Shown here one piece after another: positions 37,609-47,167 of a stretch of DNA of 64,000 nt. The translations under genes were made by a program, and so were the position numbers. Numbering within the stretch: position 1 is the first letter of the stretch; each line of letters starts with the position of its first letter. The notes under the pieces are model-generated. The model ran no database searches, was not told where the DNA came from, and was given only the letters and a program-made list of their open reading frames with translations. This DNA comes from Legionella sainthelensi (GTDB lineage: Bacteria > Pseudomonadota > Gammaproteobacteria > Legionellales > Legionellaceae), in contig NZ_LR134388.1 of assembly GCF_900637685.1 (NCBI RefSeq), positions 431,501 through 495,500 of the forward strand, read 5' to 3'.

Positions 37609-38166
37609 GTGCTTCCATATATAATACTAGGATGGTGGATGATGACCCATATCGCTTCAGCTGATACGCCGCATTATGATAATGCGTATGATTATTCATT
37701 TCATACTTTACGAGGACACGAGCCATTACCTCTTTCCTCTTTTCAAGGAAAAGTTTTAATGGTAGTTAATACTGCTTCTAAATGTGGATTTACTCCGCAA
37801 TATGCTCGCCTAGAGGAACTCTATGAAAAATATAAAGACCGGGGTTTGGTTATACTAGGAGTTCCTTCAAATGATTTTGGTGGGCAAGAACCAGGAACAG
37901 AACAAGAAATTTCTAACTTTTGCCAATTAAATTATGGTGTTAGCTTTCCAATGACGGCCAAGGAAGTGGTTTCAGGAAAAAATGCACATCCATTTTATCT
38001 TTGGGCAAGAAAGGAGTTGGGATTTGGTACCGCACCAAAGTGGAATTTCCATAAATATCTTATCGACCGGAAGGGTAAGCTGATTGATTATTTTTATTCG
38101 ACCACTTCTCCAGATGCAGGAAAAGTTATTAAGGTTATTGAGAAAGCATTAGACGAACATGTTTAA
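37609..38166 (+). CDS. Exported glutathione peroxidase (Cys type)
   Basis: 185 residues from a GTG start that gives a plausible signal peptide (MLPYIILGWWMMTHIASA). Thioredoxin-like fold with NTASKCGFTPQY carrying the peroxidatic Cys instead of selenocysteine, PSNDFGGQEPG with the active-site Gln, and PKWNFHKYL with the Trp/Asn of the tetrad. It reduces peroxides using thioredoxin- or glutathione-type thiols, probably in the periplasm, and may defend against host oxidants. The start codon is not certain: in-frame ATGs follow within the signal segment and would shorten it. Confidence 0.88.
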   Translation: MLPYIILGWWMMTHIASADTPHYDNAYDYSFHTLRGHEPLPLSSFQGKVLMVVNTASKCGFTPQYARLEELYEKYKDRGLVILGVPSNDFGGQEPGTEQEISNFCQLNYGVSFPMTAKEVVSGKNAHPFYLWARKELGFGTAPKWNFHKYLIDRKGKLIDYFYSTTSPDAGKVIKVIEKALDEHV

Positions 38167-38211
38167 GGAAATAGTTTTAGCAGTTAAGGTTTGTTGTTTC
38201 TTTGCAATTAC

Positions 38212-39636
38212 TTAGGTGGCATCATAGCCACCTGCAACTGCGTTATAAACTTGTACCATACCGTCGAGTAATTGGGCTTTTTCTTGTACTAAATTAAGCT
38301 TGCTGCGATCTAAATTTATCTTTGCATTCACTACATTGCGGTAATCTTTTGCTCCTGCTTTGTATTGTGCTAATGCAATAGCATATCCTTTTTTGGCAGC
38401 TAAGTATCCTCTACGTGTTTGCAGATAAGATAATCTGCTTTTTTGCTCTGTCATTAGCGCATTATCTACATCAGCAAATGCAGCATGTAGTGTTTCTAGA
38501 TAATCATAGTAAGTCGCCTTGAAGTTCGCTTTAGCGGATTTGATATTCTGATAGGAGCTGGCATTAAATATTTTCATTGACGCTGCAGCCTGGGCAATCC
38601 AAATATTAGTACTTAATTTTAAAAGATGGGTTAAATCAACAGAAGTGCCTCCAACTAAGCCTGTTAATGAAATTGTTGGGAAAAAAACTGAATAAGCCAC
38701 GCCAATTTGTGAGTAGGCGATTTTAACATTGTTTAAGGCAATCATAATGTCTGGACGGTTTTTTAAAACGGATGAGGGCAAGCGTTTGGGAATGATGTTA
38801 TCTAAATTAAGCGAAAGCAAAGTACGGCTTGTGCTAACTGGTCCAGGATTTCCATTCAATAAGAAATGAATGGTGTTCTCGCTTTGTGCTACCACATTTT
38901 CGATTTGCGGAATTTTTGTTTCTTCTTGTGCAAGCTGTTGATCAAGGTTTGTTAATGTTTCAAGGTTACTCGCCCCTTTCTGAAACCGAACTTGCTCTAG
39001 TTGGCGTAGTTTTTTTAAATCATGGCACAGTGCTCTTTCTATCGCTAATTGCTCACGCTGACTCAAGAGCATGAAATAAGCACCACTCATCTGACTAATA
39101 ATCCCTAGTTTTGTTGCCTGAGTTTGAGCTTTTTGGAGGTCTAAAGAAGCTTGGGCGGCTTTAATGTTATTAATGTTGCTCAATAGATTAACCGTATATC
39201 CCGGTACAAAACCAGCATTGTATTCTTTAAATCTCAAATTGGATAAGCTTGAAAATAAAGGAGTTTTTGCCAATTTTCCTTGAGGTGTAATATGTGAATT
39301 CCACGTCCTGCCAGCAAAGCCACTTGCAGATCCATCAAGAGTTGGAATCCATGCATATTGAGCTGCTTTAAGCTGAGCTTGTGCTTGCTCAATCGTTGCA
39401 TAAGAACTTTGAATCTGATAGTTAGAAGTAAGCGCCTGATGTATTAGTTGATCGAGTTCAGGATCTTTTAACTTTTTCCACCATGCAATTTGACTTAAAA
39501 TAGTTTCGTCGTTGGCATACTTTATCCCACTACGAGTGCTTTTAGGATAATTAACTTTTTCAGGAGCGATACAATTTTTGCAGCATGCTCCCAGCAACGT
39601 CGTGAAGAAATAGAGCACGATAATTTTTAGTTTCAT
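38212..39636 (-). CDS. Outer-membrane efflux lipoprotein (NodT/OprM family)
   Basis: 474 residues. Lipobox in FFTTLLGACCKNC, then two TolC-type repeats: long coiled helices with SYATIEQAQAQLKAAQ and later RPDIMIALNNVKIAYSQIG, the conserved R-PDI segment of NodT proteins. It forms the outer-membrane channel of a tripartite exporter. It is the last gene of a four-gene minus-strand operon, 16 bases after the permease gene. The substrate is unknown. Confidence 0.93.
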   Translation of the reverse strand: MKLKIIVLYFFTTLLGACCKNCIAPEKVNYPKSTRSGIKYANDETILSQIAWWKKLKDPELDQLIHQALTSNYQIQSSYATIEQAQAQLKAAQYAWIPTLDGSASGFAGRTWNSHITPQGKLAKTPLFSSLSNLRFKEYNAGFVPGYTVNLLSNINNIKAAQASLDLQKAQTQATKLGIISQMSGAYFMLLSQREQLAIERALCHDLKKLRQLEQVRFQKGASNLETLTNLDQQLAQEETKIPQIENVVAQSENTIHFLLNGNPGPVSTSRTLLSLNLDNIIPKRLPSSVLKNRPDIMIALNNVKIAYSQIGVAYSVFFPTISLTGLVGGTSVDLTHLLKLSTNIWIAQAAASMKIFNASSYQNIKSAKANFKATYYDYLETLHAAFADVDNALMTEQKSRLSYLQTRRGYLAAKKGYAIALAQYKAGAKDYRNVVNAKINLDRSKLNLVQEKAQLLDGMVQVYNAVAGGYDAT

Positions 39637-39652
39637 TATTCTTTCACTTTAT

Positions 39653-40813
39653 TTAATCGAGTTTTGTTCTAAATATTTTTCCTGTCAAAAGCACCAGGAT
39701 CAAGGCAATAAATAAAATAGGTAAAATATTAGGAATTATTTGGCTAACAGTATTACCTTTGAGTAAAATTCCACGTGTAATACGAATAAAATAAGTCATT
39801 GGAATGCAATATCCTATCATTTGAGCCCATACTGGCATGCCATAGAAAGAAAAAATATAACCCGATAGAAACATGGACGGAAGTTGATAAAACACACTAA
39901 GTTGCATTGCTTGCATAGGAGTACGTGCGATTGTGGAATAAATCATCCCCACCATTAAATTGGCAACAATAAATGGTGCTGATGCAACATAAAGTAAAAG
40001 TAAACTTCCTTCAGTAGGGATATTAATTAATAGTTTGCCAAAAATTAAAATACTTGTGAGCTGTAAATAACCCAAAACAATATAAGGAATCACCTTACCT
40101 AAAATAATCTCAGTAGGTTTTAATGGCGTACTGAGTAGCATCTCCATCGTACCGGATTCTTTTTCTGAAGTAATCGCCGTTGAGGTGAGCATGACCATGG
40201 TTAGTGTCAGTAATACGCCAATTAAACCGGGAACAATATTATAAGAGCTTGTATTTGATTCATTATAAAGTCGATGAATCGTAAGATTCACATTCCGTTG
40301 CGAATTTCCCGGTGTTGGAGCACCTAAACCTTGTTTATTAAAACTATTTAGAGTTTGATTCAAAATCGGCAATGCATTTCCAAGCGCACTGGCGCTACTG
40401 CCTGGATCAGAGCCATCAATTTCTACTAATAGCTGAGGATTTTCATCACGTATGTATTTGCGGGTAAAATTAGGTGGAATAGTAAAGGCAAAGCTTATTT
40501 TTCCATTAGCAAGGTCTTGATTTTTTTGATTTTCGCTAGATGCTTCATGAGTTACTTTAAAATAGCCTGAAGCTTCGAGGGCACTGACATAACTGCGGGT
40601 TAAAGGAGAATTATCATAACTTACAATGGTAGTGGGCAGATGTTTGGGATCAAATTCAATAGCAAAACCAAAGAGAATAAGTAGCATAATGGGTAGAATA
40701 ACCAACATGGCGATGGTACCGCGATCGCGGGTAATGAGAATAAATTCTTTACGGATTAAGCCTGCGATGCGAGCAATTGATATTCCTTGTACAAGATTTT
40801 TATAGTTCTTCAT
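39653..40813 (-). CDS. ABC-2 type exporter permease (YbhR/YhhJ-like)
   Basis: 386 residues. One N-terminal helix (TIAMLVILPIMLLILFGFAIEFD), a periplasmic domain of about 150 residues, then five C-terminal helices including TSTAITSEKESGTMEMLLSTPLKPTEIILGK with the elbow typical of ABC-2 permeases. The start overlaps the ATPase gene by 4 bases, so it is coupled to it. Only one permease is present, whereas E. coli YbhFSR has two; the pump may be a homodimer. Confidence 0.92.
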   Translation of the reverse strand: MKNYKNLVQGISIARIAGLIRKEFILITRDRGTIAMLVILPIMLLILFGFAIEFDPKHLPTTIVSYDNSPLTRSYVSALEASGYFKVTHEASSENQKNQDLANGKISFAFTIPPNFTRKYIRDENPQLLVEIDGSDPGSSASALGNALPILNQTLNSFNKQGLGAPTPGNSQRNVNLTIHRLYNESNTSSYNIVPGLIGVLLTLTMVMLTSTAITSEKESGTMEMLLSTPLKPTEIILGKVIPYIVLGYLQLTSILIFGKLLINIPTEGSLLLLYVASAPFIVANLMVGMIYSTIARTPMQAMQLSVFYQLPSMFLSGYIFSFYGMPVWAQMIGYCIPMTYFIRITRGILLKGNTVSQIIPNILPILFIALILVLLTGKIFRTKLD

Positions 40814-41712
40814 TGCATTAACCCAATAAAAACTTCCTCAAAAGATGGAGTAACCTCTTTAAAGGATAAATTTTGGTTTTCTTGAATTAACTTATTCAAT
40901 TCTTGATGATTTCGTGATGAAATTCGCAATTCATTATTTACAATAGAAGCCAGTAGTTCAGGGTACGCTTGGGTTACTTTTTTAATTAATAAATTTTGCT
41001 CATTTCTAGCGGCATCTAAGTTAATGGTTTTGACTTTTGATGAGGGTATTAAGTTTTTTGTAGTACCTGTATAGAGTAGCTTTCCTAAATTGATATAGGC
41101 AAGATCGGTGCATTTTTCAGCTTCATCCATATAGTGGGTAGTTACTAAAATTGTAGTCCCATCTCGTGCAGTAAGCAGATGCAAATAATCCCAAAATTCT
41201 TTGCGAGCTTTAGGATCAACACCAGCAGTAGGTTCATCTAAAAAAAGTAGTCTTGGTCTATGGAGTATGCTACAAGCCAAGGCCAGACGTTGTTTCCATC
41301 CTCCTGATAACCGACCTGCTTGGGTTTTGCGGTATTTTTCAAGCCCAAGATCTTTGAGCATGTCATTTATTTCTTGGGCTGAGTTTTTAATTTGGAAAAT
41401 ATCGGCAATAAAGCGAAGATTTTCATAAACCGTTAGTCCGATATAAAAACTGAATTTTTGTGGCATGTATCCAGTATGTTGCTTTATCTGGTTACTTTGC
41501 GTACGGATATTGTAACCAAGACAAAAACCTTCACCATCTGTAGGAGTTAAGAGGCCACAAATCATGCGAATGGTTGTGGTCTTGCCACTACCATTAGAGC
41601 CAAGAAAACCGAATATGGAACCTTTTTCTACTTGAAGAGAGATATGATCGACCGCAGTTTTTTCATCGAATTTTTTAGTTAACTCTTTAACATCAATAGC
41701 GAGATCACTCAT
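40810..41712 (-). CDS. ABC exporter ATP-binding protein
   Basis: 300 residues. Walker A GSNGSGKTT, Q-loop at GYMPQKF, signature LSGGWKQR, Walker B LLFLDEPTAGVD and H-loop VTTHYMDEAEKC are all intact. The C-terminal 70 residues form the accessory domain common in YbhF/drug-exporter ATPases. It powers the permease encoded next. It overlaps the membrane fusion gene by one base. Confidence 0.95.
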   Translation of the reverse strand: MSDLAIDVKELTKKFDEKTAVDHISLQVEKGSIFGFLGSNGSGKTTTIRMICGLLTPTDGEGFCLGYNIRTQSNQIKQHTGYMPQKFSFYIGLTVYENLRFIADIFQIKNSAQEINDMLKDLGLEKYRKTQAGRLSGGWKQRLALACSILHRPRLLFLDEPTAGVDPKARKEFWDYLHLLTARDGTTILVTTHYMDEAEKCTDLAYINLGKLLYTGTTKNLIPSSKVKTINLDAARNEQNLLIKKVTQAYPELLASIVNNELRISSRNHQELNKLIQENQNLSFKEVTPSFEEVFIGLMQ

Positions 41713-42545
41713 CAGGCTAGCTCCAAAGTTACAGGCTGGCCTAGATGTATTTTTTCTAAATCAGGTGAATTAATCTGGACTTCAACTCGAAAAACAAGTC
41801 GTTGACGCTCTTCGCGGGAATAAATGATGGGGGGAGTATATTCAGCAATATTAGAAATATAGGAAATATGTCCTGTAGCAAAATGAGGATCTTGCTCTGT
41901 TTTAATTTGAATGTGTTCATTAAGTCGTAATTGACTTAACTTTTCCTCAGGAGCAAAAAAAATAGCTTTAATATTCTGTTTGGTGATTAATGAAAGAACA
42001 GGGATACCTGCTTGAACAAATTCGCCTTGAGTATAATAGGTATCAAATATAATTCCATATTCTGGTGCAAAGTTTTCTTTACGGCTCACTAGCCATTTTT
42101 TATCTGCAACATCTACCTGATTACTTTTGATTTTAGTGTTAATGTCATCAAGTTGTTGTTTGGAGATATTTAAATCTCTTTGTGCTGCATCAAGATCATT
42201 TTGACTTGCAGCATTTTGTTGACGCATGTCTACAATGCGGCGATAGTTAATTTCATTATAATTGAGTTGAGTTAGAATTTGTTGTCGTTGAGCAAGAAGT
42301 TCTTTAGTGCCTAATTGGCTTGTTTTAACATTATAAAGTTCATTGGTTTGTTCAAGCTTGAATAGAAATTGATTTTTTTCAACCATTTGCCCTTTTGATA
42401 CAGGCAAATGAGTCAAACGCCCGCCAAAATCGGCAGATAAATAAACAAGATTTGCATCAATGTAACCACTAAACGATTTATTCTCTTTTTTAGTGCAGGA
42501 AATTAAAAATAAAGTAATCAATCCTATGAATAGCAAATTGCGCAT
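41712..42545 (-). CDS. HlyD-like membrane fusion lipoprotein of the ABC exporter
   Basis: 277 residues from the ATG at 42545, chosen because it starts a proper lipoprotein signal (MRNLLFIGLITLFLISC); the frame is open 32 codons further upstream, without one. Biotinyl-lipoyl-like half motif with GYIDANLVYLSADFGGRLTHL, a coiled-coil hairpin about 70-150, and C-terminal beta-barrel. It bridges the inner-membrane ABC pump to the outer-membrane channel. First gene of the operon; it is divergent from the avidin-like gene. Confidence 0.9.
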   Translation of the reverse strand: MRNLLFIGLITLFLISCTKKENKSFSGYIDANLVYLSADFGGRLTHLPVSKGQMVEKNQFLFKLEQTNELYNVKTSQLGTKELLAQRQQILTQLNYNEINYRRIVDMRQQNAASQNDLDAAQRDLNISKQQLDDINTKIKSNQVDVADKKWLVSRKENFAPEYGIIFDTYYTQGEFVQAGIPVLSLITKQNIKAIFFAPEEKLSQLRLNEHIQIKTEQDPHFATGHISYISNIAEYTPPIIYSREERQRLVFRVEVQINSPDLEKIHLGQPVTLELA

Positions 42546-42787
42546 TTCACACCCATCCTGAGCTTTTTGCTTACCACGAATACCGCGGAGAGCGATTTTG
42601 ATGCATTTTGTTTGGAGAGGTATATTAAGCATAAAGAACATGCAGTGTCAAAATAGACTCTATAGACAGGCGGGATGAGTTGTTAAGCTATAGCACTTCT
42701 CTGAGAGCTTATTGACCGCCATCGAGTAACATGTCAAATAGCCGGCGTCTACAATAAAGAACACAAAAACAACAACAGAGGTGTTTC

Positions 42788-43204
42788 ATGAATTTTAAAT
42801 CATGTATTTGTGCCATAATAGCACTTTATTCGCTGTTCGCACAATCTGCTTTTGCTACTGAGAAGAGTATTACCTTTAAAAACGAAAGAGGGTCAATTTT
42901 GGAGCTCAATATTTTATCCGATAATAAAATTGAGGGCTATTTCACCACAGCAGTAGCCTCTAAAACTTGCCCTCAAGCAATTGATCAAAAAAGACCTATT
43001 ACGGGTTATATGACGGGGAATGCATTATCTTTTAGTGTGGTTTACCCCATGTGTGAATCAGTTTTAAGTGTCAGTGGGCATTTTGATAAAGATCAAAAAA
43101 TCATAGATACAATCTCAATACTTAATAAGCAAGCAAATGATATTACTCGTGAAGGGCCAGGGGCTCGTTTCATTGGTCACGATTCTTATAAAAGAATGGG
43201 ATAA
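42788..43204 (+). CDS. Avidin-like exported protein without tryptophan
   Basis: 138 residues. Signal peptide ending AQSAFA. The mature part follows the avidin/streptavidin plan: strand 1 with ERGSILELNI, then KIEGYFTTAV, ITGYMTGNALSFSVVYP, SVLSVSGHF, and a C-terminal FIGHDSYKR matching the family's GHDxF(T)K-type ending. There is no Trp in the whole protein; the positions of the biotin-stacking tryptophans appear as Phe, Val and Ile. Biotin binding is therefore doubtful, or the ligand differs. Three Cys lie in the mature part or the signal region. A good AGAGG site precedes the ATG. Confidence 0.75.
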   Translation: MNFKSCICAIIALYSLFAQSAFATEKSITFKNERGSILELNILSDNKIEGYFTTAVASKTCPQAIDQKRPITGYMTGNALSFSVVYPMCESVLSVSGHFDKDQKIIDTISILNKQANDITREGPGARFIGHDSYKRMG

Positions 43205-43260
43205 TGATTGGGAGTCTGAAGGTCGATTGACCTAAATAGCTTGTAGTTGTCCTTGCGAAA

Positions 43261-43387
43261 GCACACAGGCGTCAGTTTTTCCTTAAGTTGATGTCTGTGT
43301 GCGCCAGCAGGGATCTAGGTAGATGCAGACTCAACACTGCCTAGCCCCTTAAGTCAATGGCAATGGGGCTAAGCCTGTCACCGGCTT
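43261..43387. repeat. Three consecutive hairpins between avidin-like and yhhN-like genes
   Basis: An imperfect stem (CACACAGGCGTCA against TGATGTCTGTGTG), then TAGCCCC / GGGGCTA (43342-43348, 43365-43371), then AAGCC / GGCTT followed by TTT (43371-43387). The convergent genes on either side suggest bidirectional termination; the last hairpin is closest to a classical terminator for the plus strand. Confidence 0.4.
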
Positions 43388-43428
43388 TTTGTCGGCACGC
43401 ATTTAATGTTCAAACAATTGTTCTCCAT

Positions 43429-44106
43429 TTATGAATAGGTTGGGCGATGTTGTTTGATGTTTTGAAAACTTCCTTGAGTAATTCCCACCACTAATAAGAA
43501 TTGCGCCAAGTAATAAAGAAACATAATCAAAACAGCGAACGACTTACTGGGTGTCAGGACAAATAGATCTAATGACAGTGTGAAATCTGAGAGCAAAAAG
43601 AGACAAGCACCCAGACGAATCAAAAGTGATTGCTGCTTTACTTGAAAAGAACAAAAAACCATAAAAGTAAGAAGAAATAAATAAAGTGACACCGGCTTTT
43701 TCATTTCGCCTAAATAGGGCCAAAGAAAATATCCGCCAATAAGAACGAATACAAGTATCGGTAAAAACGAAAAGAAATTTTTCTTGTGAAATTGTCCTTC
43801 TTTTAAAAAGAGAGAAATATAAGTACAGTGTGTGGCCATAAATGCTAAGATTCCTGCCTGGAGCGCAGCTTTTATGGGTAATGTTAAAACTATGTCACCC
43901 ATGAATGAAAAGCTCAATGCTCCAATTAGTAAGCGCTTTATTGGTTGTTCTAAAGTGGTTTGCGAGGTATACAACAGAAGTAAAATAATTGGAATGGGTT
44001 TAAGTAATGTGGTTATAGGATATTGAATAAAGGGGAGCAATATAAGATAGAAAATCATACTTCCCAAAATAAGTGGTAGGGGGATTTTAAAAGGCTGTCC
44101 TGGCAT
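43429..44106 (-). CDS. YhhN/TMEM86-family membrane protein (lysoplasmalogenase-like)
   Basis: 225 residues, about eight membrane helices. The family signature is recognisable in LLKPIPIILLLL, GALSFSFMGDIVLTLP (conserved Asp), and FLLSDFTLSLDLF (second conserved Asp). The eukaryotic TMEM86B and some bacterial homologs hydrolyse lysoplasmalogens; whether this protein does is unknown. Alone on its strand. Confidence 0.85.
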   Translation of the reverse strand: MPGQPFKIPLPLILGSMIFYLILLPFIQYPITTLLKPIPIILLLLYTSQTTLEQPIKRLLIGALSFSFMGDIVLTLPIKAALQAGILAFMATHCTYISLFLKEGQFHKKNFFSFLPILVFVLIGGYFLWPYLGEMKKPVSLYLFLLTFMVFCSFQVKQQSLLIRLGACLFLLSDFTLSLDLFVLTPSKSFAVLIMFLYYLAQFLLVVGITQGSFQNIKQHRPTYS

Positions 44107-44372
44107 AAAATTTCCTCACGGTACATCGAGATATTTGATGTCTCTCCAGTATACACTAATGACGTTAAGTTACGTGTGTTTTGACTAAATTCTACTTATC
44201 GCCATATTCCAGGATAAACTTTGAAAGTTGCACATAGCTCATATTGATTATTTTTGACACTCGAAAAGTTTAATAATTTTCCTTGTTGATTGTTTTTTGT
44301 ATTTAAATCTAATCCTATCCTACAATAACATTATGACCAATATCTTGTTGTGACTAACCGTAAGGATGCAGC

Positions 44373-44705
44373 ATGAGACAGTTGATAATGACAATTTCTC
44401 TACTAGGATTAGTTTCATCTACCTATGCAAATATTGCGAGTGATATTTTGTCGAGTAGAACGTCAGATCAACAGGTTCAGATTTTGGGTAATATTATTAA
44501 TTCAGCTGGATTGCCATGCACTCCTACTAGATCCTTTTTTCAAGGACTTGATATGTCGGGTGCAGCATATTGGGATATCGCTTGTAGTGATGGCCGATCT
44601 TTTGTAATCCAAATCATGAATAATGCGGCAGCTACAACTACAATAATACAATGCAGCGCCATGCAATCATTAGGAGCCACATGTTTTAAAGGTTTTGGTC
44701 AATAA
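44373..44705 (+). CDS. Small secreted hypothetical protein
   Basis: 110 residues. Signal peptide MRQLIMTISLLGLVSSTYA, mature part of about 90 residues with four Cys in pairs that could form disulfides. The end (CSAMQSLGATCFKGFGQ) and the AAYWDIACSDGRSFVIQI segment look like a conserved small periplasmic family I have seen in Legionella, without known role. AAGGA lies before the ATG. Confidence 0.7.
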   Translation: MRQLIMTISLLGLVSSTYANIASDILSSRTSDQQVQILGNIINSAGLPCTPTRSFFQGLDMSGAAYWDIACSDGRSFVIQIMNNAAATTTIIQCSAMQSLGATCFKGFGQ

Positions 44706-44916
44706 ATAGGAACTCTAGATGTAAGAATCCGTGATTATTTGCAAATATAGCTATGTGATTTTTAATCATTTTGATATTTCTTAAGCATTTGATTCTAAAA
44801 AAATAATCTTTCTGGGTAACTATTTTTTTTATAATGCAAATTTTGAGCAAACAAATATTGTCATTGATTTCAATAAAATTTAGAATGAATTTTTTTAATC
44901 AAGGATAAAAGCAAAA

Positions 44917-45828
44917 ATGGCATCAGTATTTGAATTTTTAGGGATTAAAGCACAATCTGTTTCTACCTCAGTACCTGTACTTGGTATAAACACTGATCCT
45001 TATAAGCTACAAAGAGAATCAGAAAATTATTTTGTGATTCCTAGAACAGCTCAAGCCGCAAATGGTAATGCACTTGCTGTTGAAATTAAAGAGGGACAGA
45101 GTTTTCTTTCTACAAATTCCGCACATATCGAGTTTTTAAATAAATGCATCGCATTGTTTAAAGATAAATCCGCACAACTCCATAGTACCGATCAAAAAAT
45201 CTTAGGAAGTATTGCTTTTGGTGTAGTAGCGACTGCGTTGTCATTTTTACCTGTAGTTGGTTTCCTGGGTTGGATAGGTTGGGGGGCTACAGTTTATTAT
45301 ATTAATCAACGTGCGACAGCATATACAGAATACTATGAATCATTAACTCTATTGGTTGGGGCATGTAATTGGAGCCTTGGACAAGGCCCTGGCAAACGTA
45401 AAGATCGTTCTATTGAGCAGTTAACCAAGAACGAGACGGTGCGGCATATGATGGCAACACTGTATCCTGTTCTTACAGAAGCCCAGGTAGAACATCTTAT
45501 CGCAGATGATATCGAAGGTATTTTTGCTCAGGAATTAAAAGATTATGATACTAAGTTTCAATTGGGCTTTAATCCACATCAATTCTTTTCTAAAAAGGAC
45601 GATATCATTGCTTTAAGTAAAAAAGGCGCTGAATTTAATCGTTGTATTTATGGTTTTAATAAAGGTGGTTTTACTGATTTTTTTGATGCTGTTGTTTCTG
45701 TTCTTCCCGATTTATACAAAGCGACGCTCCATGGATTTCAACAGTTAAAATATTGGTGGCAAGGAAGAATCCACTCATCAGAGAATCCAGAGGAATTGCG
45801 TGCTTCTGAAGTTGGATTAACTCACTAA
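44917..45828 (+). CDS. Hypothetical protein with membrane hairpin, effector candidate
   Basis: 303 residues with no recognised family. One hydrophobic hairpin near 96-130 (IAFGVVATALSFLPVVGFLGWIGWG in part), otherwise soluble and helical. No signal peptide. The C-terminus is rich in Glu (SSENPEELRASE), like the E-block of Dot/Icm signals. It lies between a small secreted protein and a U-box protein, on the same strand. AAGGAT precedes the ATG. Effector role is inferred from context only. Confidence 0.6.
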   Translation: MASVFEFLGIKAQSVSTSVPVLGINTDPYKLQRESENYFVIPRTAQAANGNALAVEIKEGQSFLSTNSAHIEFLNKCIALFKDKSAQLHSTDQKILGSIAFGVVATALSFLPVVGFLGWIGWGATVYYINQRATAYTEYYESLTLLVGACNWSLGQGPGKRKDRSIEQLTKNETVRHMMATLYPVLTEAQVEHLIADDIEGIFAQELKDYDTKFQLGFNPHQFFSKKDDIIALSKKGAEFNRCIYGFNKGGFTDFFDAVVSVLPDLYKATLHGFQQLKYWWQGRIHSSENPEELRASEVGLTH

Positions 45829-46024
45829 AGAAAATAATCCTTTATTATTTTCTGGAGTAAGTATATTGATTTCTTACTAAATGATTCCTAATTAAACTCC
45901 AAATGTTATTATTGTGCATTTTTCTCATTGTTTATCCTTTGTGATCAATGTAAAATCACCTTTTTAATTTTTATAGATAGTCTTCTGAGCAAAGAAGGCT
46001 ATTTAGATTTTATGGGGAGAGAAA

Positions 46025-47104
46025 ATGCAATCTAAACTAGAAGAAGCTGATATTTTCATCTATGGTAAAATGGGGCCTAAAGAAACAAATCAAATTCTTG
46101 TGAGTAAAGTCAAACTGCTCAAAAATCAGCCTTCCTTTTCTTCCAAGGTCGATGAATTAGAAGCAAATGGGGGTAAATTATGGTTGATTCGTGAGAGTCG
46201 AGTAGAAGGATTACTCACAGTTCAATCAATAAGTTATAACAAATCATCATCCAAATGGAAAATGAATACGCCTGAACGTTACTTGTTATCCAATGACAGG
46301 GGATGGATACGTAATAACGAAAGTCCGGGAAGCGACTTGTTTGAGACCATTGCTGAGTCTGCAGGTGGTATCATCAAGTTGACAGAGGAAAATACAACAC
46401 CCCATCTTCCTGGGTTATTAAATCTTTTATCCGAAAATGGTTATGAGCCAGATAATAGAATAAATCCAAAAGTGGGAGAAGAAACACAAACAACAGCATA
46501 CACGACTTACGTGACTACGGGTAAGTCCAGATCGTCACCTTTGGAATCAACAATTATTTCTTTGCCAGAAGGAATACTTATGGCTCTTTCATGCCCTCTT
46601 GCTACTAAAAAAACTGGAGAAGCAAAATTGATGAAAGATCCTGTGACGCTTGTTTCGAATGGTATTACATACGAACGAGTTCATTTACTGGAAGAGGAGC
46701 CAACTTTACAAGAAGGTAGTGACTTTTATCCCAATACAAAGCTGAAAACGATTATTAATTATGTTGCTGCAAACTCACTTCAACCCGATGAGTATTTAGC
46801 TAAATTAGCGAAAGTAGAAGAGGATATACAAGATCCTATACAATTTGGAATTATGGAAAATCCTGTTTTAAGCCCTAGTGGATATTCCTATGAGAAAAGC
46901 TCAATAGAACAATGGGTACGCTCCAAACAAAGTGATCTTCCCGTGTGGAGCAATATTCAGCCTATTCCTGATCCAGTTACTCGGATGGATATTAGAGGTA
47001 AAATACTTGTTCCCAATGTTAATTTAAGGTTATTTATTAATGCATGGCCTGATTTTTACGAAGAAAAGCGACACAGTTGTCAGCAATCCTCTTTGAATTC
47101 CTGA
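46025..47104 (+). CDS. Double U-box protein, probable effector E3 ubiquitin ligase
   Basis: 359 residues. N-terminal 180 residues are unrecognised. A first, diverged U-box lies about 190-260 (LSCPLATKK, KDPVTLVSNGITYER, PNTKLKTIINYV). A second, well-formed one spans about 270-345 (DPIQFGIMENPVLSPSGYSYEKSSIEQWV, PDPVTRMDI, VPNVNLRLFINAW). U-boxes bind E2 enzymes. L. pneumophila LubX also has two U-boxes, one for E2 and one for substrate, but is shorter. Bacteria lack ubiquitin, so host-cell action after translocation is the natural reading. GGGGAGAG precedes the ATG. A strong terminator follows. Confidence 0.85.
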   Translation: MQSKLEEADIFIYGKMGPKETNQILVSKVKLLKNQPSFSSKVDELEANGGKLWLIRESRVEGLLTVQSISYNKSSSKWKMNTPERYLLSNDRGWIRNNESPGSDLFETIAESAGGIIKLTEENTTPHLPGLLNLLSENGYEPDNRINPKVGEETQTTAYTTYVTTGKSRSSPLESTIISLPEGILMALSCPLATKKTGEAKLMKDPVTLVSNGITYERVHLLEEEPTLQEGSDFYPNTKLKTIINYVAANSLQPDEYLAKLAKVEEDIQDPIQFGIMENPVLSPSGYSYEKSSIEQWVRSKQSDLPVWSNIQPIPDPVTRMDIRGKILVPNVNLRLFINAWPDFYEEKRHSCQQSSLNS

Positions 47105-47123
47105 CAAAGAAAATCTTTACTAG

Positions 47124-47155
47124 GAAAATAAGCTTTAGTGTTGAAGCTTATTTTC
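47124..47155. terminator. Bidirectional terminator between U-box gene and psuG
   Basis: 12-bp perfect stem GAAAATAAGCTT / AAGCTTATTTTC with an 8-base loop. A-rich and T-rich arms let it work in both directions for the convergent genes. Confidence 0.85.
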
Positions 47156-47167
47156 TTTTGTTACCAT

